Position numbers and translations under genes: made by a program
In this document: positions 26,474 to 34,457 of the stretch, piece by piece
Numbering within the stretch: position 1 is the first letter of the stretch
Layout of the letters: each line of letters begins with the position of its first letter
Notes under the pieces: model-generated
Databases searched by the model: none
What the model was told of the DNA's origin: nothing
The model's input: only the letters and a program-made list of their open reading frames with translations
From: JAZKGA01 sp040386235
GTDB taxonomy: Bacteria > Pseudomonadota > Alphaproteobacteria > Micavibrionales > Micavibrionaceae
Direction of reading: 5' to 3'
Assembly (NCBI GenBank): GCA_040386235.1
Contig: JAZKGA010000001.1
Coordinates: forward strand, 310,001-374,000
DNA length: 64,000 nucleotides

Positions 26474-27601
26474 ATGCAAACCCCCGTCGTTATTTGCGGC
26501 TATAAGCGCAGCCCTTTCCACCTGGCCCTGAAAGGGGCATTGGCCACCGTACGACCTGACGATATGGCCGCAGCCGTCATTAAAGACCTTGTCGCCACGA
26601 CCGGGGTTAAGCCAGGGGATATCGAAGATTTGCTGCTGGGCTGTGCATTTCCTGAAGCCGAACAAGGGTTCAATATTGCCCGCATCGTCACGACGCTGGC
26701 TGACCTGCCCCAGTGTGTCGCCGGTGCCACCGTGAACCGTTTCTGCGGGTCGTCCATGACCACCATTCAGATGGCTGCCGGATATATCCAGATGGGTGCA
26801 GGTGACGCGTTTATCTGTGCCGGGGTCGAATCGATGTCGCGCATCCCGATGGGTGGTTTTAACCCAATGCCCAACCCGGCCCTTTATAAATCAGCGCCCG
26901 AAACGTATATGGGCATGGGGGAAACGGCGGAAAACCTGGCCAAGAAATACGGCATCAGCCGCCTTGAGCAAGAGGAGTTTGCCTTTGCCAGCCACCAAAA
27001 AGCAGCCAAGGCCCAAAATGAGGGCCGCTTAAAAGATGAAATGACCCCTATCGGCACTGTAACAACCGATGGCACCATTCGGCCAGATACGACACTTGAA
27101 ACGCTGGCAGGATTAAAGCTGGCGTTTGATGAGAAGGGCAGCGTGACCGCAGGCACATCGTCCCCCCTGACCGACGGCGCGGCCGCGGTATTGGTGACGT
27201 CCGAAGCCTATGCGGATAAACACAAACTGCCCAAACTGGCGCGGATCGTGTCGGTCGGCGTGGCGGGGTGTGCGCCGGAAATCATGGGTATCGGACCTGT
27301 TCCTGCGGCACAAAAAGCGTTGTCACGCGCCGGACTGACCCTGAAAGACATCGACATTTTTGAATTGAACGAGGCGTTTGCCGCGCAATCCCTATCGGTT
27401 ATCAAGGAACTGGGCATTGATCCGAAGAAAGTCAATTTGGATGGCGGCGCGATTGCCATGGGTCACCCGTTGGGGGCATCTGGCGCGCGGATTACCGGCA
27501 AACTGGCAGCGTTACTGCAGCGTGAGAAAAAGCGTTACGGCCTGGCCACAATGTGTGTCGGCGGCGGCCAAGGAACGGCGATTATACTAGAGCGGGTATA
27601 A
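26474..27601 (+). CDS. thiolase (acetyl-CoA acyltransferase)
   Basis: 375 aa. The thiolase fold has the acylated Cys in NRFCGSSMTT (about residue 92), the catalytic His in AMGHPLGASGAR and the second Cys in MCVGGGQGTA. The NEAFAAQ motif is present. Thiolytic cleavage of 3-ketoacyl-CoA (FadA/FadI-type) is more likely than biosynthetic use, given a FadN-like gene elsewhere in the window. The start ATG follows GGAGACC. Its stop lies 2 bp from the convergent gene's stop. Confidence 0.93.
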   Translation: MQTPVVICGYKRSPFHLALKGALATVRPDDMAAAVIKDLVATTGVKPGDIEDLLLGCAFPEAEQGFNIARIVTTLADLPQCVAGATVNRFCGSSMTTIQMAAGYIQMGAGDAFICAGVESMSRIPMGGFNPMPNPALYKSAPETYMGMGETAENLAKKYGISRLEQEEFAFASHQKAAKAQNEGRLKDEMTPIGTVTTDGTIRPDTTLETLAGLKLAFDEKGSVTAGTSSPLTDGAAAVLVTSEAYADKHKLPKLARIVSVGVAGCAPEIMGIGPVPAAQKALSRAGLTLKDIDIFELNEAFAAQSLSVIKELGIDPKKVNLDGGAIAMGHPLGASGARITGKLAALLQREKKRYGLATMCVGGGQGTAIILERV

Positions 27602-27603
27602 AA

Positions 27604-28485
27604 CTAAGCTGCCCAATTCATGCCTTCTTTAGCTCGCTTGAAAAGAGGCGTGTTCCTTTGACCGTGGCGTAAGGCAACAGTCCATAAAAAGGGCTGTAAA
27701 TGCGTTGGTTGCACAGCGATAATCTCAGCAGCTTTTTCGGCAAAAGCCCTTTGTACGGTTCGGTCAGAAGCATCAGCAACATATCGATCCAGACAGGCAA
27801 CGTCCCTGACGCTATTACTTGCCGTCTTTTTGTCAACATGCACACTATCTTGCGCAGTACGCGGCAATATTAACGCTTGGCCACGCAACAAAATCTCTTT
27901 TTCAACATCTACCAAATCGCCTGAATGAATACGTCCATCATTATCTTCACATGTTTCGGCTGTAATCCTGTCATGTTTCTGAAGCGCTTGAAATATATGC
28001 TTAACTGCAATTCTTTGGTCCCCTTCTGAAAACAATCCAAACAAATGGGACATCTGATATCCCAGGCGCGCCTTGACCGGATTCATGCTGTCAAACACAG
28101 CATGTTGTAATTCCTGCAAAAATGCGTTGGTCTGTTTAAAGGCGTTTACCAAATCATACCCTGATACAGGTTTTTCCAAGCCTTTCATTAAAACCATAGC
28201 ACGCAGTGCAGTCAGGCTGGCTTCCATGTAGGCTCCGTTTTGATTAACAGGGGCCAATATTTGCCAGGTTTTGGTTGCCAACTCATCACGCCGGGCCAAA
28301 GGCCAGTTGTTGATCACAACACAAAGATTGAGGGTTAGGTGGTTTATGCTATCCTCATCCTGCACATTCTTCAGGACATCCGCGACACCAGATAAAGCAG
28401 CCTCAAAGTCGGTAACGTGAGGGTGCCGGCCACCACCGGCCTGTCGCAGTATTCTAAGTGACTCATGAAATGGATTATGCGGCAT
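27604..28485 (-). CDS. hypothetical protein (293 aa)
   Basis: All-helical soluble protein with no signal peptide, membrane helix or recognisable motif. The base composition looks more AT-rich than the flanking thiolase and mltG genes. A promoter (TTGACA-17-TAAGGT) sits directly against the mltG stop codon upstream. GGAGAA precedes the ATG. It lies between a thiolase gene and the fatty-acid/mltG cluster with no obvious link to either. Function unknown. Confidence 0.65.
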   Translation of the reverse strand: MPHNPFHESLRILRQAGGGRHPHVTDFEAALSGVADVLKNVQDEDSINHLTLNLCVVINNWPLARRDELATKTWQILAPVNQNGAYMEASLTALRAMVLMKGLEKPVSGYDLVNAFKQTNAFLQELQHAVFDSMNPVKARLGYQMSHLFGLFSEGDQRIAVKHIFQALQKHDRITAETCEDNDGRIHSGDLVDVEKEILLRGQALILPRTAQDSVHVDKKTASNSVRDVACLDRYVADASDRTVQRAFAEKAAEIIAVQPTHLQPFLWTVALRHGQRNTPLFKRAKEGMNWAA

Positions 28486-28516
28486 TTGGTTCTCCGTCTA
28501 TGGAAAAAGACGATAA

Positions 28517-28545
28517 ACCTTAAGCAGGTTATATCTATATGTCAA
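28517..28545 (-). promoter_or_regulatory. probable promoter of the 293-aa orphan gene
   Basis: On the minus strand TTGACA and TAAGGT are 17 bases apart. The -35 box ends exactly at the mltG stop codon. Confidence 0.45.
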
Positions 28546-29535
28546 TTAGTCTTTGGAGCGGATCTTGCGCCATTTGCTGACGTTGCGGTCGTGTTCCTTG
28601 AACGTCTTGGCAAAGACGTGGCCGCCCGTGCCATCAGCGACAAAATACAGATATTGATGCGCTTCGGGTTTGACCGTCGCCATGATCGCGTCGCGGCCCG
28701 GATTGGCGATCGGCCCCGGCGGCAGACCGGCATATTTATAAGTGTTATATAACGAATCCTGACGCATATCCTTTCGCAGCAGACGGCGGCCCAGCGGCCC
28801 CTGTCCGTCTTGTTCCGGCTTTCCTTCTGTCAGGCCATAAATCACGGTCGGATCAGATTGCAATTTCATGCCCAGGCGCAGGCGATTCAGGAATACGCCC
28901 GCGATACGGGGGCGTTCGGCGGCAATGCCCGTTTCCTTCTCGACAATCGCGGCCAGCGCCACCATTTCGGCCTGGGTGGTCAGGGGCGTTCCGTCGGGAC
29001 GCTGGGACCACGCATCTGCAATCACCTTGTCCATCGCGGTGCGCATCCGGTCAACCAAAGCCTGGCGCGTGTCACCCGAACTGTAACGATACGTGTCGGG
29101 CAGCAGCGCACCTTCCGGCACGTTATCGGGGACAGGCCCGACCAGCACGTCAATCTCATTTAACTTTTGCAGCACCTGATGTGTCGTCAGGCCTTCGGGA
29201 ATCGTCAATAATCGAACATAGACGTCACCCGTCACCATGCGGCGATATGCATCAAGCAATGACACGCGTACGGGAAATTCATATTCCCCGGCATGCAGCG
29301 GCGCGGGCAGGGCCACCGCCAACGCTTGAAACAACAACGGGTGCGGAATGACGCCCGCGCGATGCAGACGGGTGGCAATCATGGACACGCCATCTCCACG
29401 TGGGATCACAACCAGCTGGGCAACAGGCAAAGGGCCTGGGCCAGTGTACAAAATCCTGCCCCATACGGCAGCCAGCAGCAGCAAGGAGGCGGCAAGTGCC
29501 AGGCAAGCAAGGACGAAAGGAAATGCGCGTGTCAT
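28546..29535 (-). CDS. mltG: endolytic murein transglycosylase MltG
   Basis: 329 aa. An N-terminal membrane anchor (about residues 7-25) precedes a LysM-like region and the YceG/MltG domain with the catalytic Glu in AIVEKETG, plus KLQSDPTVIYGL and YNTYKYAGLPPGPI. It cleaves nascent glycan strands and sets their length. The start MTRAFPFVL was chosen because the longer frame runs into fabF and lacks a hydrophobic start. It follows fabF by 16 bp, the common fabF-mltG arrangement. Confidence 0.94.
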   Translation of the reverse strand: MTRAFPFVLACLALAASLLLLAAVWGRILYTGPGPLPVAQLVVIPRGDGVSMIATRLHRAGVIPHPLLFQALAVALPAPLHAGEYEFPVRVSLLDAYRRMVTGDVYVRLLTIPEGLTTHQVLQKLNEIDVLVGPVPDNVPEGALLPDTYRYSSGDTRQALVDRMRTAMDKVIADAWSQRPDGTPLTTQAEMVALAAIVEKETGIAAERPRIAGVFLNRLRLGMKLQSDPTVIYGLTEGKPEQDGQGPLGRRLLRKDMRQDSLYNTYKYAGLPPGPIANPGRDAIMATVKPEAHQYLYFVADGTGGHVFAKTFKEHDRNVSKWRKIRSKD

Positions 29536-29551
29536 TTCCTGACGATACTCT

Positions 29552-30823
29552 CTAAACTGCGCGGATGACAAGCGAAGCGTTGGTACCGCCAAAACCGAAG
29601 GAGTTGGACAAGACGGTCCGCACTTTTTTCGCCTGCGCCACATTTGGCACCAGATTAATGCCCTGGCAGGCTTCGGACGGGTTATCCAAATTCAGCGTCG
29701 GGGGAATAACACCGGTCTGGATGGCCTTGATCGCGTAAATCGCCTCAACCGCACCGGCGGCCCCCAGCAGGTGGCCAATCGCCGATTTTGTCGATGACAT
29801 GGCGACGTTTTTAATATCGTCACCGAACAGACGTTTGACCGCGCCGCATTCAATGCCATCACCCATCGGCGTCGATGTTCCGTGGGCGTTAATGTAATCA
29901 ATATCTGCTGGCTTAATGCCTGCACGTTTCAATGCCATGTCCATGGCGCGATAACCGCCATTGCCGTCTTCGGCCGGACTGGTCATGTGATAGGCATCGC
30001 CAGACATCCCGTAACCGATAATTTCAGCATAGATTTTCGCGCCGCGTTTTTTCGCGTGTTCGTATTCTTCCAACACCAGCAAACCCGACCCTTCGGCGAT
30101 CACAAAACCGTCGCGGCCATCGTCGAACGGGCGACTGCCCGCAGTTGGATTATCATTGTACCCGGTGGACAAGGCGCGGCATGCGGCAAAAGCCGCCATG
30201 CCCAGGCGGTTAACGCCGGCTTCGGCCCCACCGGCCAGCATCACATCGGCATCATCCCACATGATTAGGCGGGCTGCGTCACCAATGGCATGCGCGCCAG
30301 AGGCACAAGCGGTCACAACAGAATGGTTGGGGCCTTTTAACCCATGCTGGATCGACACGTGGCCAGACGCCAGATTGATCAACATGGATGGCACAGCAAA
30401 CGGCGACACGCGGCGCGGGCCTTTGTCGAATAATGTGACGGAGGTTTCGTAAATGCTTTCCAGACCGCCGATTCCGGCCCCGATCATCACGCCGGTACGG
30501 CATCTGTCTTCCTCGGTTTCGGGATGCCAGTTGGCATCGTCCAAGGCCTCTTTCGCGGCACCAAGAGCATAGAGAATAAATGTATCTACTTTTTTATGGT
30601 CCTTGGGTGGCAGGACGTCATCAGGGTTAAACGCCCCTTCTGTTTCCGGCTCTTCCGACAGATATGGCACAACGCCCGCGATGTGCGAGGCGATATCATC
30701 GACAGGAAAGCGCGTCACTTTGCGCAGGCCAGACTGGCCAGCAGTCAGTTTTTTCCAGTTCAAATCCACACCGCATCCCAGCGGTGAAACAATTCCCATT
30801 CCAGTGACGACAACACGACGCAT
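29552..30823 (-). CDS. fabF: beta-ketoacyl-ACP synthase II
   Basis: 423 aa. The start RRVVVTGMGIVSPLG is the standard FabF N-terminus, preceded by GGAAGAAG. The catalytic triad is visible as Cys in TACASGAHA, His in NAHGTSTPMGD and His in IGHLLGAAGA. It elongates acyl-ACP by condensation with malonyl-ACP. Downstream of acpP, separated by an intrinsic terminator that may lower its expression relative to acpP. Confidence 0.97.
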   Translation of the reverse strand: MRRVVVTGMGIVSPLGCGVDLNWKKLTAGQSGLRKVTRFPVDDIASHIAGVVPYLSEEPETEGAFNPDDVLPPKDHKKVDTFILYALGAAKEALDDANWHPETEEDRCRTGVMIGAGIGGLESIYETSVTLFDKGPRRVSPFAVPSMLINLASGHVSIQHGLKGPNHSVVTACASGAHAIGDAARLIMWDDADVMLAGGAEAGVNRLGMAAFAACRALSTGYNDNPTAGSRPFDDGRDGFVIAEGSGLLVLEEYEHAKKRGAKIYAEIIGYGMSGDAYHMTSPAEDGNGGYRAMDMALKRAGIKPADIDYINAHGTSTPMGDGIECGAVKRLFGDDIKNVAMSSTKSAIGHLLGAAGAVEAIYAIKAIQTGVIPPTLNLDNPSEACQGINLVPNVAQAKKVRTVLSNSFGFGGTNASLVIRAV

Positions 30824-30844
30824 CTTCTTCCGGCTCCTGCACAT

Positions 30845-30873
30845 AAAAAGGGGCTGAGACAACGTCCCAGCCC
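30845..30873 (-). terminator. intrinsic terminator between acpP and fabF
   Basis: On the minus strand a 10-bp stem (GGGCTGGGAC / GTCTCAGCCC, one mismatch) with a 3-base loop is followed by CTTTTTA. It lies 21 bp after the acpP stop. Partial termination here would give high acpP and lower fabF/mltG transcript levels. Confidence 0.75.
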
Positions 30874-30894
30874 GATTTAAAATTTGCTTATGTC

Positions 30895-31131
30895 TTACTT
30901 GGCATTCGCGGTGATGAACGAAACGGCATCACCAACGGTTTGAATTTTTTCAGCGGCATCATCAGGGATTTCTACGCCGAATTCTTCTTCAAAGGCCATA
31001 ACCAGTTCGACTGTGTCCAGGCTGTCAGCGCCCAGATCATCGATAAAGCTTGCGCTTTCGACCACTTTGTCTGCGTCAACACTTAAGTGTTCAACGACAA
31101 TTTTCTTTACGCGGTCTGCAATATCACTCAT
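30895..31131 (-). CDS. acpP: acyl carrier protein
   Basis: 78 aa, acidic, four-helix ACP with the phosphopantetheine-attachment Ser37 in the GADSLDTVEL motif. The start MSDIADRVKK was chosen as the family N-terminus; an ATG five codons upstream (MDVIK) is possible, and neither has a strong Shine-Dalgarno. It carries growing acyl chains for FabD, FabG and FabF encoded alongside. It has its own promoter and terminator. Confidence 0.96.
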   Translation of the reverse strand: MSDIADRVKKIVVEHLSVDADKVVESASFIDDLGADSLDTVELVMAFEEEFGVEIPDDAAEKIQTVGDAVSFITANAK

Positions 31132-31179
31132 TTTTATAACGTCCATGTTAAAAGTTGACGGATTTAAAACCAGAACCGG

Positions 31180-31207
31180 ACATTACCAGCCAAAACGTAA
31201 AATGCAA
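31180..31207 (-). promoter_or_regulatory. probable acpP promoter
   Basis: On the minus strand TTGCAT and TAATGT are 16 bases apart, about 50 bases before the acpP start, in the 195-bp gap after fabG. This would give acpP a transcript separate from fabD-fabG. Confidence 0.45.
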
Positions 31208-31326
31208 GCCTCTTATACGCTTTCCCCGTAACCCGGCTGTGGACAATGGTATGGGGCGGCTGGATACACCCGCTAAGGCATAAGACCGGCGGCGCATTCA
31301 AACCTAACCGAAAAAACCAGGCAGCG

Positions 31327-32064
31327 TTAAATCATCGCCATGCCGCCATTGACGTGCAGGGTTGTGCCCGTCACGTAATTGGCTTCTTCACTGGCCAGGA
31401 AGGCAACAGCGGATGCGATATCATTGGCGGCACCCATGCGCTGCATCGGAATTTTGGTGTTAATCGCGGCCTTTTGATCGTCATTCAGCACGTCGGTCAT
31501 TGCCGTCGCGATAAAACCAGGCGCGACGCAGTTGACCGTAATATTCCGGCTGGCAATTTCGGCGGCCATGGATTTGGACCATCCGATCATCCCGGCTTTT
31601 GACGCCACGTAATTACATTGGCCCGGATTGCCGGTAACACCGACAACCGAAGCAATATTGATGATCCGGCCCCAGCGGCGCTTCATCATGCCACGTTGCA
31701 CGGATTGCGCCAGGCGGAACGGTACCGTCAAATTCATCGTCAGGATATCGTTCCAGTCTTCGGCCTTCATCCGCATCGACAATCCGTCACGCGTCTGTCC
31801 GGCGTTATTCACCAGAATATCAATCTGACCCATGGCCGCTTCGGCCGCGACGATCAATTCATCTGCGCCTTCCGGTGTGGACAGGTCAGCGGGCAGAACA
31901 ACCGCCATATCACCCAATTCCGTCTTTAACGTGTTCAACTTATCAACATTGCGACCCGACAGGCCGACTTTTGCACCCTGGGAAACCAGCGCACGCGCAA
32001 CCGCTGCCCCAATACCACCTGTCGCACCCGTTACCAGGGCTGTTTTACCGTTTAATGCAAACAT
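31327..32064 (-). CDS. fabG: 3-oxoacyl-ACP reductase
   Basis: 245 aa classical SDR: TGATGGIGAA nucleotide site, NNAGQTRDG, catalytic Ser in NIASVVG and YVASK (Tyr/Lys), and the PGFIAT segment. It reduces 3-oxoacyl-ACP with NADPH in fatty-acid synthesis. GGAGAG lies 4 bases before the ATG. It follows fabD by 22 bp on the same strand. Confidence 0.96.
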   Translation of the reverse strand: MFALNGKTALVTGATGGIGAAVARALVSQGAKVGLSGRNVDKLNTLKTELGDMAVVLPADLSTPEGADELIVAAEAAMGQIDILVNNAGQTRDGLSMRMKAEDWNDILTMNLTVPFRLAQSVQRGMMKRRWGRIINIASVVGVTGNPGQCNYVASKAGMIGWSKSMAAEIASRNITVNCVAPGFIATAMTDVLNDDQKAAINTKIPMQRMGAANDIASAVAFLASEEANYVTGTTLHVNGGMAMI

Positions 32065-32086
32065 ATCGCTCTCCTAAGCTTCGTTC

Positions 32087-33040
32087 CTATTGGGTCAAGA
32101 CTGTCAAAATGTCGTCGATCTGGGCGGGTGTGCCGACTGAATACAGTGTCGCATCCGGCGCGCCCCGTTTGACCAGGCCATTTAAAACTTTACCAGCCCC
32201 CAGCTCGATAAAGGTATCGACGCCCTTATCCACCATTGTCTGAACCGATTCGCGCCAGCGAACCGTGCCCGTTACTTGCTGAACCAGCAAATCGCGGATC
32301 ATGTCAGGGTCCGTGACGACATCGGCCGTCACATTGGCAATCAGGGGCAGGGCAGGCGCTTGAATCGCTGTCTGCATCAGCGCATCCGCCATCACGCGCG
32401 CCGCAGGCAGCATCAGGTCACAGTGAAACGGGGCCGACACCGGCAATTCAATCGCACGCTTGGCACCCGCAGCAGTGGCGAGGGCTATCGCGAGCGTCAC
32501 CGCATTGCGGTGGCCGGAAATCACGACCTGTCCGGTCGAATTGTCATTGGCCGCAGCGATACATTCGCCCTTTGCCGCAATGGCCGCCTGGGCCACGATC
32601 GCCTGTACCGCGTCCATATCCAGACCCAGAATGGCCGCCATCGCACCGACGCCAACCGGCACCGCCGCCTGCATCGCCTGGCCCCGTTTTTTCAACAGGC
32701 GGGCAGCGTCCGCAAGGGGAAATGACCGCGCAGCGGTCAGGGCCGTATATTCACCAAGGGAATGGCCCGCAACAAACGACGCTTTCTCCGCCAGGGTGAA
32801 ACCGCCCTGTTTTTCCAGCACGCGGACCACGGCCATTGATACGGCCATTAATGCGGGTTGCGTATTTTCTGTCAGGTTTAAAGTTGCCTCTTCGCCACTC
32901 ATCATCAAAGCGGACAGGTTTTGCGACAGGGCATCATCCACCTCTTGAAAGACGGATTTGGCTTCGGTGTATGTGGCGGCCAGATCCTGACCCATTCCCA
33001 AAAATTGCGATCCCTGACCCGGGAAAATAAAGGCACGCAT
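32087..33040 (-). CDS. fabD: malonyl-CoA:ACP transacylase
   Basis: 317 aa. N-terminal FPGQGSQ, catalytic Ser94 in the GHSLGEY elbow, the SAPFHCDLM segment with catalytic His, and ELGAGKVLNGL near the end. It transfers malonyl from CoA to ACP. First gene of the fab cluster, with AAAGGAGAG before the ATG and a strong promoter just upstream. Confidence 0.96.
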   Translation of the reverse strand: MRAFIFPGQGSQFLGMGQDLAATYTEAKSVFQEVDDALSQNLSALMMSGEEATLNLTENTQPALMAVSMAVVRVLEKQGGFTLAEKASFVAGHSLGEYTALTAARSFPLADAARLLKKRGQAMQAAVPVGVGAMAAILGLDMDAVQAIVAQAAIAAKGECIAAANDNSTGQVVISGHRNAVTLAIALATAAGAKRAIELPVSAPFHCDLMLPAARVMADALMQTAIQAPALPLIANVTADVVTDPDMIRDLLVQQVTGTVRWRESVQTMVDKGVDTFIELGAGKVLNGLVKRGAPDATLYSVGTPAQIDDILTVLTQ

Positions 33041-33063
33041 GCGACCTCTCCTTTGTTGCAGGG

Positions 33064-33092
33064 ATCATAGGGATTGAAGCAGGGCCTGTCCA
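33064..33092 (-). promoter_or_regulatory. fabD promoter
   Basis: On the minus strand TGGACA and TATGAT are separated by 17 bases, 24 bp before the fabD start codon, with a good ribosome site between. Confidence 0.65.
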
Positions 33093-33353
33093 GACCGAAA
33101 ACAACCCACCTTGTGTCCCAAACCTATACACAGACTTATCCACAGCGCGATCGCAGCAACGATTTTACTTGCCGGCGGCGTCTTTGCTATGCTAACTTCA
33201 TTTCAAGAAGTAACGGTATTTTATAATAATAATACGCATAATAAATGCGTCACCGTTCAAAGAGCCTGCCACAGGCCACTTACGTCTTTATGTCGCGTTC
33301 GCGTTTTTGAGGGTGTTGATACCACAACGTCTAACCGGATAAGGAGCGTACAA
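33093..33353 (+). other. non-coding region upstream of the 105-aa gene
   Basis: A long AT-rich stretch between the divergent fabD and the 105-aa gene. It contains a single DnaA-box-like TTATCCACA (33136-33144), a TATAATAATAATA-type run and weak -35/-10 candidates (TTGATA near 33316). An open frame through it has no ribosome site and is not counted as coding. Confidence 0.4.
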
Positions 33354-33671
33354 ATGCCAAACGAGTCACTCCACACTTCCCCTTATGTTGTCGATATCAC
33401 GCTTGAAACTGCCCTGGAAGAAAGCCGCATGACATACAGGATGCTGCACGAATCGGGCGAAAACCCCAATATTGATTACGCTGGATATTGCGGCCATATG
33501 GCGTTGTGTCGGTTTAAAAACCTGCTGAATGATCCGACATTAACCCCCGACAAACTGGCCGGCATGATGCGACGCGCGGCCCAGCAGCATCACCAGCGCG
33601 CGCCCAACCTACGCTGGTCGCGTTTTATGGCCGATTTTATCTCTCGTCACAGCAACGCGAATTTGCATTAA
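33354..33671 (+). CDS. hypothetical protein (105 aa)
   Basis: The start is chosen at 33354 because AAGGAG lies 8 bases before it; an upstream in-frame ATG at 33111 has no ribosome site. A small helical protein with an N-terminal Ser/Thr-rich segment and a Cys pair in GYCGHMALCRF. It lies 57 bp upstream of chvI. No family recognised. Confidence 0.6.
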   Translation: MPNESLHTSPYVVDITLETALEESRMTYRMLHESGENPNIDYAGYCGHMALCRFKNLLNDPTLTPDKLAGMMRRAAQQHHQRAPNLRWSRFMADFISRHSNANLH

Positions 33672-33728
33672 GGCAGATATTGTCAGCGGGCAATTGAAAC
33701 AACGCCCCGGGGCTGTCATACTGCGCTG

Positions 33729-34457
33729 ATGAATAACGGCCCTCGCATTACTTTGGTCGATGATGATCGCAACATCCTGACATCCGTCGCCATGGCGTTG
33801 GAAGCCGAGGGGTTTCGCGTCAAAGCGTTTGGCGAGGGTGCGTTGGCCCTGCCCGACATTCTGAAAAACACGCCGGATTTGGTCATCCTGGATGTTAAAA
33901 TGCCGCGCATGGACGGGATTGAATTACTGCAAAAGCTGCGCGAATCATCGAGCGTCCCTGTGATCTTCCTGACATCCAAAGATGATGAGATTGACGAGAT
34001 TGTCGGCCTGCGCATGGGTGCGGACGATTACGTAACCAAGCCGTTTTCACAGCGTTTATTGGTTGAGCGCATTCGGTCCTTGTTGCGCCGGCATTTGGCT
34101 CAGACGGCCAAACCTGCAGCCGCCCCTGTAACCGGACCGAAATCAATAGAGGTCAGCGGCCTAAAACGCGGTCGTTTGGAAATGGATGACGACCGGCATT
34201 TATGTCGATGGAACGGCCGGGCCATTAATTTGACCGTGACCGAATACCTGCTGGTAAAATCCCTGATTGCACGCCCGGGCCATGTCCGCAGCCGGGATCA
34301 ACTGATCTCTGCCGCCTATGGCCCCTCCACCTATGTCGATGATCGTATTATCGACAGCCACGTCAAACGCATCCGCAAAAAATTCAAGGAAGCCGAACCG
34401 GATTTCAGCCAGATTGAGACATTATATGGCGTTGGATACCGATTTAACGAAGAGTGA
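33729..34457 (+). CDS. chvI: ChvI-like OmpR-family response regulator
   Basis: 242 aa. Receiver domain with the acidic pair D11-D12, phosphoacceptor Asp55 in VILDVKMPRMDG, the T in FLTSKDD and the K in VTKPF. A winged-helix DNA-binding domain (about 145-240) includes LTVTEYLLVKSLIARPGHVRSR and the VDDRIIDSHVKRIRKKF motif of the ChvI/ExoS-ChvI group. Overlaps the kinase gene by 32 bp. Such systems control envelope and acid-stress genes in alphaproteobacteria. Confidence 0.93.
   Translation: MNNGPRITLVDDDRNILTSVAMALEAEGFRVKAFGEGALALPDILKNTPDLVILDVKMPRMDGIELLQKLRESSSVPVIFLTSKDDEIDEIVGLRMGADDYVTKPFSQRLLVERIRSLLRRHLAQTAKPAAAPVTGPKSIEVSGLKRGRLEMDDDRHLCRWNGRAINLTVTEYLLVKSLIARPGHVRSRDQLISAAYGPSTYVDDRIIDSHVKRIRKKFKEAEPDFSQIETLYGVGYRFNEE

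Noticed and set aside
33136..33144. DnaA-box-like TTATCCACA upstream of the 105-aa gene (and another at 20107-20115)
   Set aside because: Single isolated copies with no cluster, no AT-rich unwinding region and no dnaA/dnaN/parA genes nearby, so no origin is supported.
33111..33353. N-terminal extension of the 105-aa protein from an ATG at 33111
   Set aside because: No ribosome site at that ATG, low-complexity AT-rich sequence, and a strong AAGGAG before the ATG at 33354.
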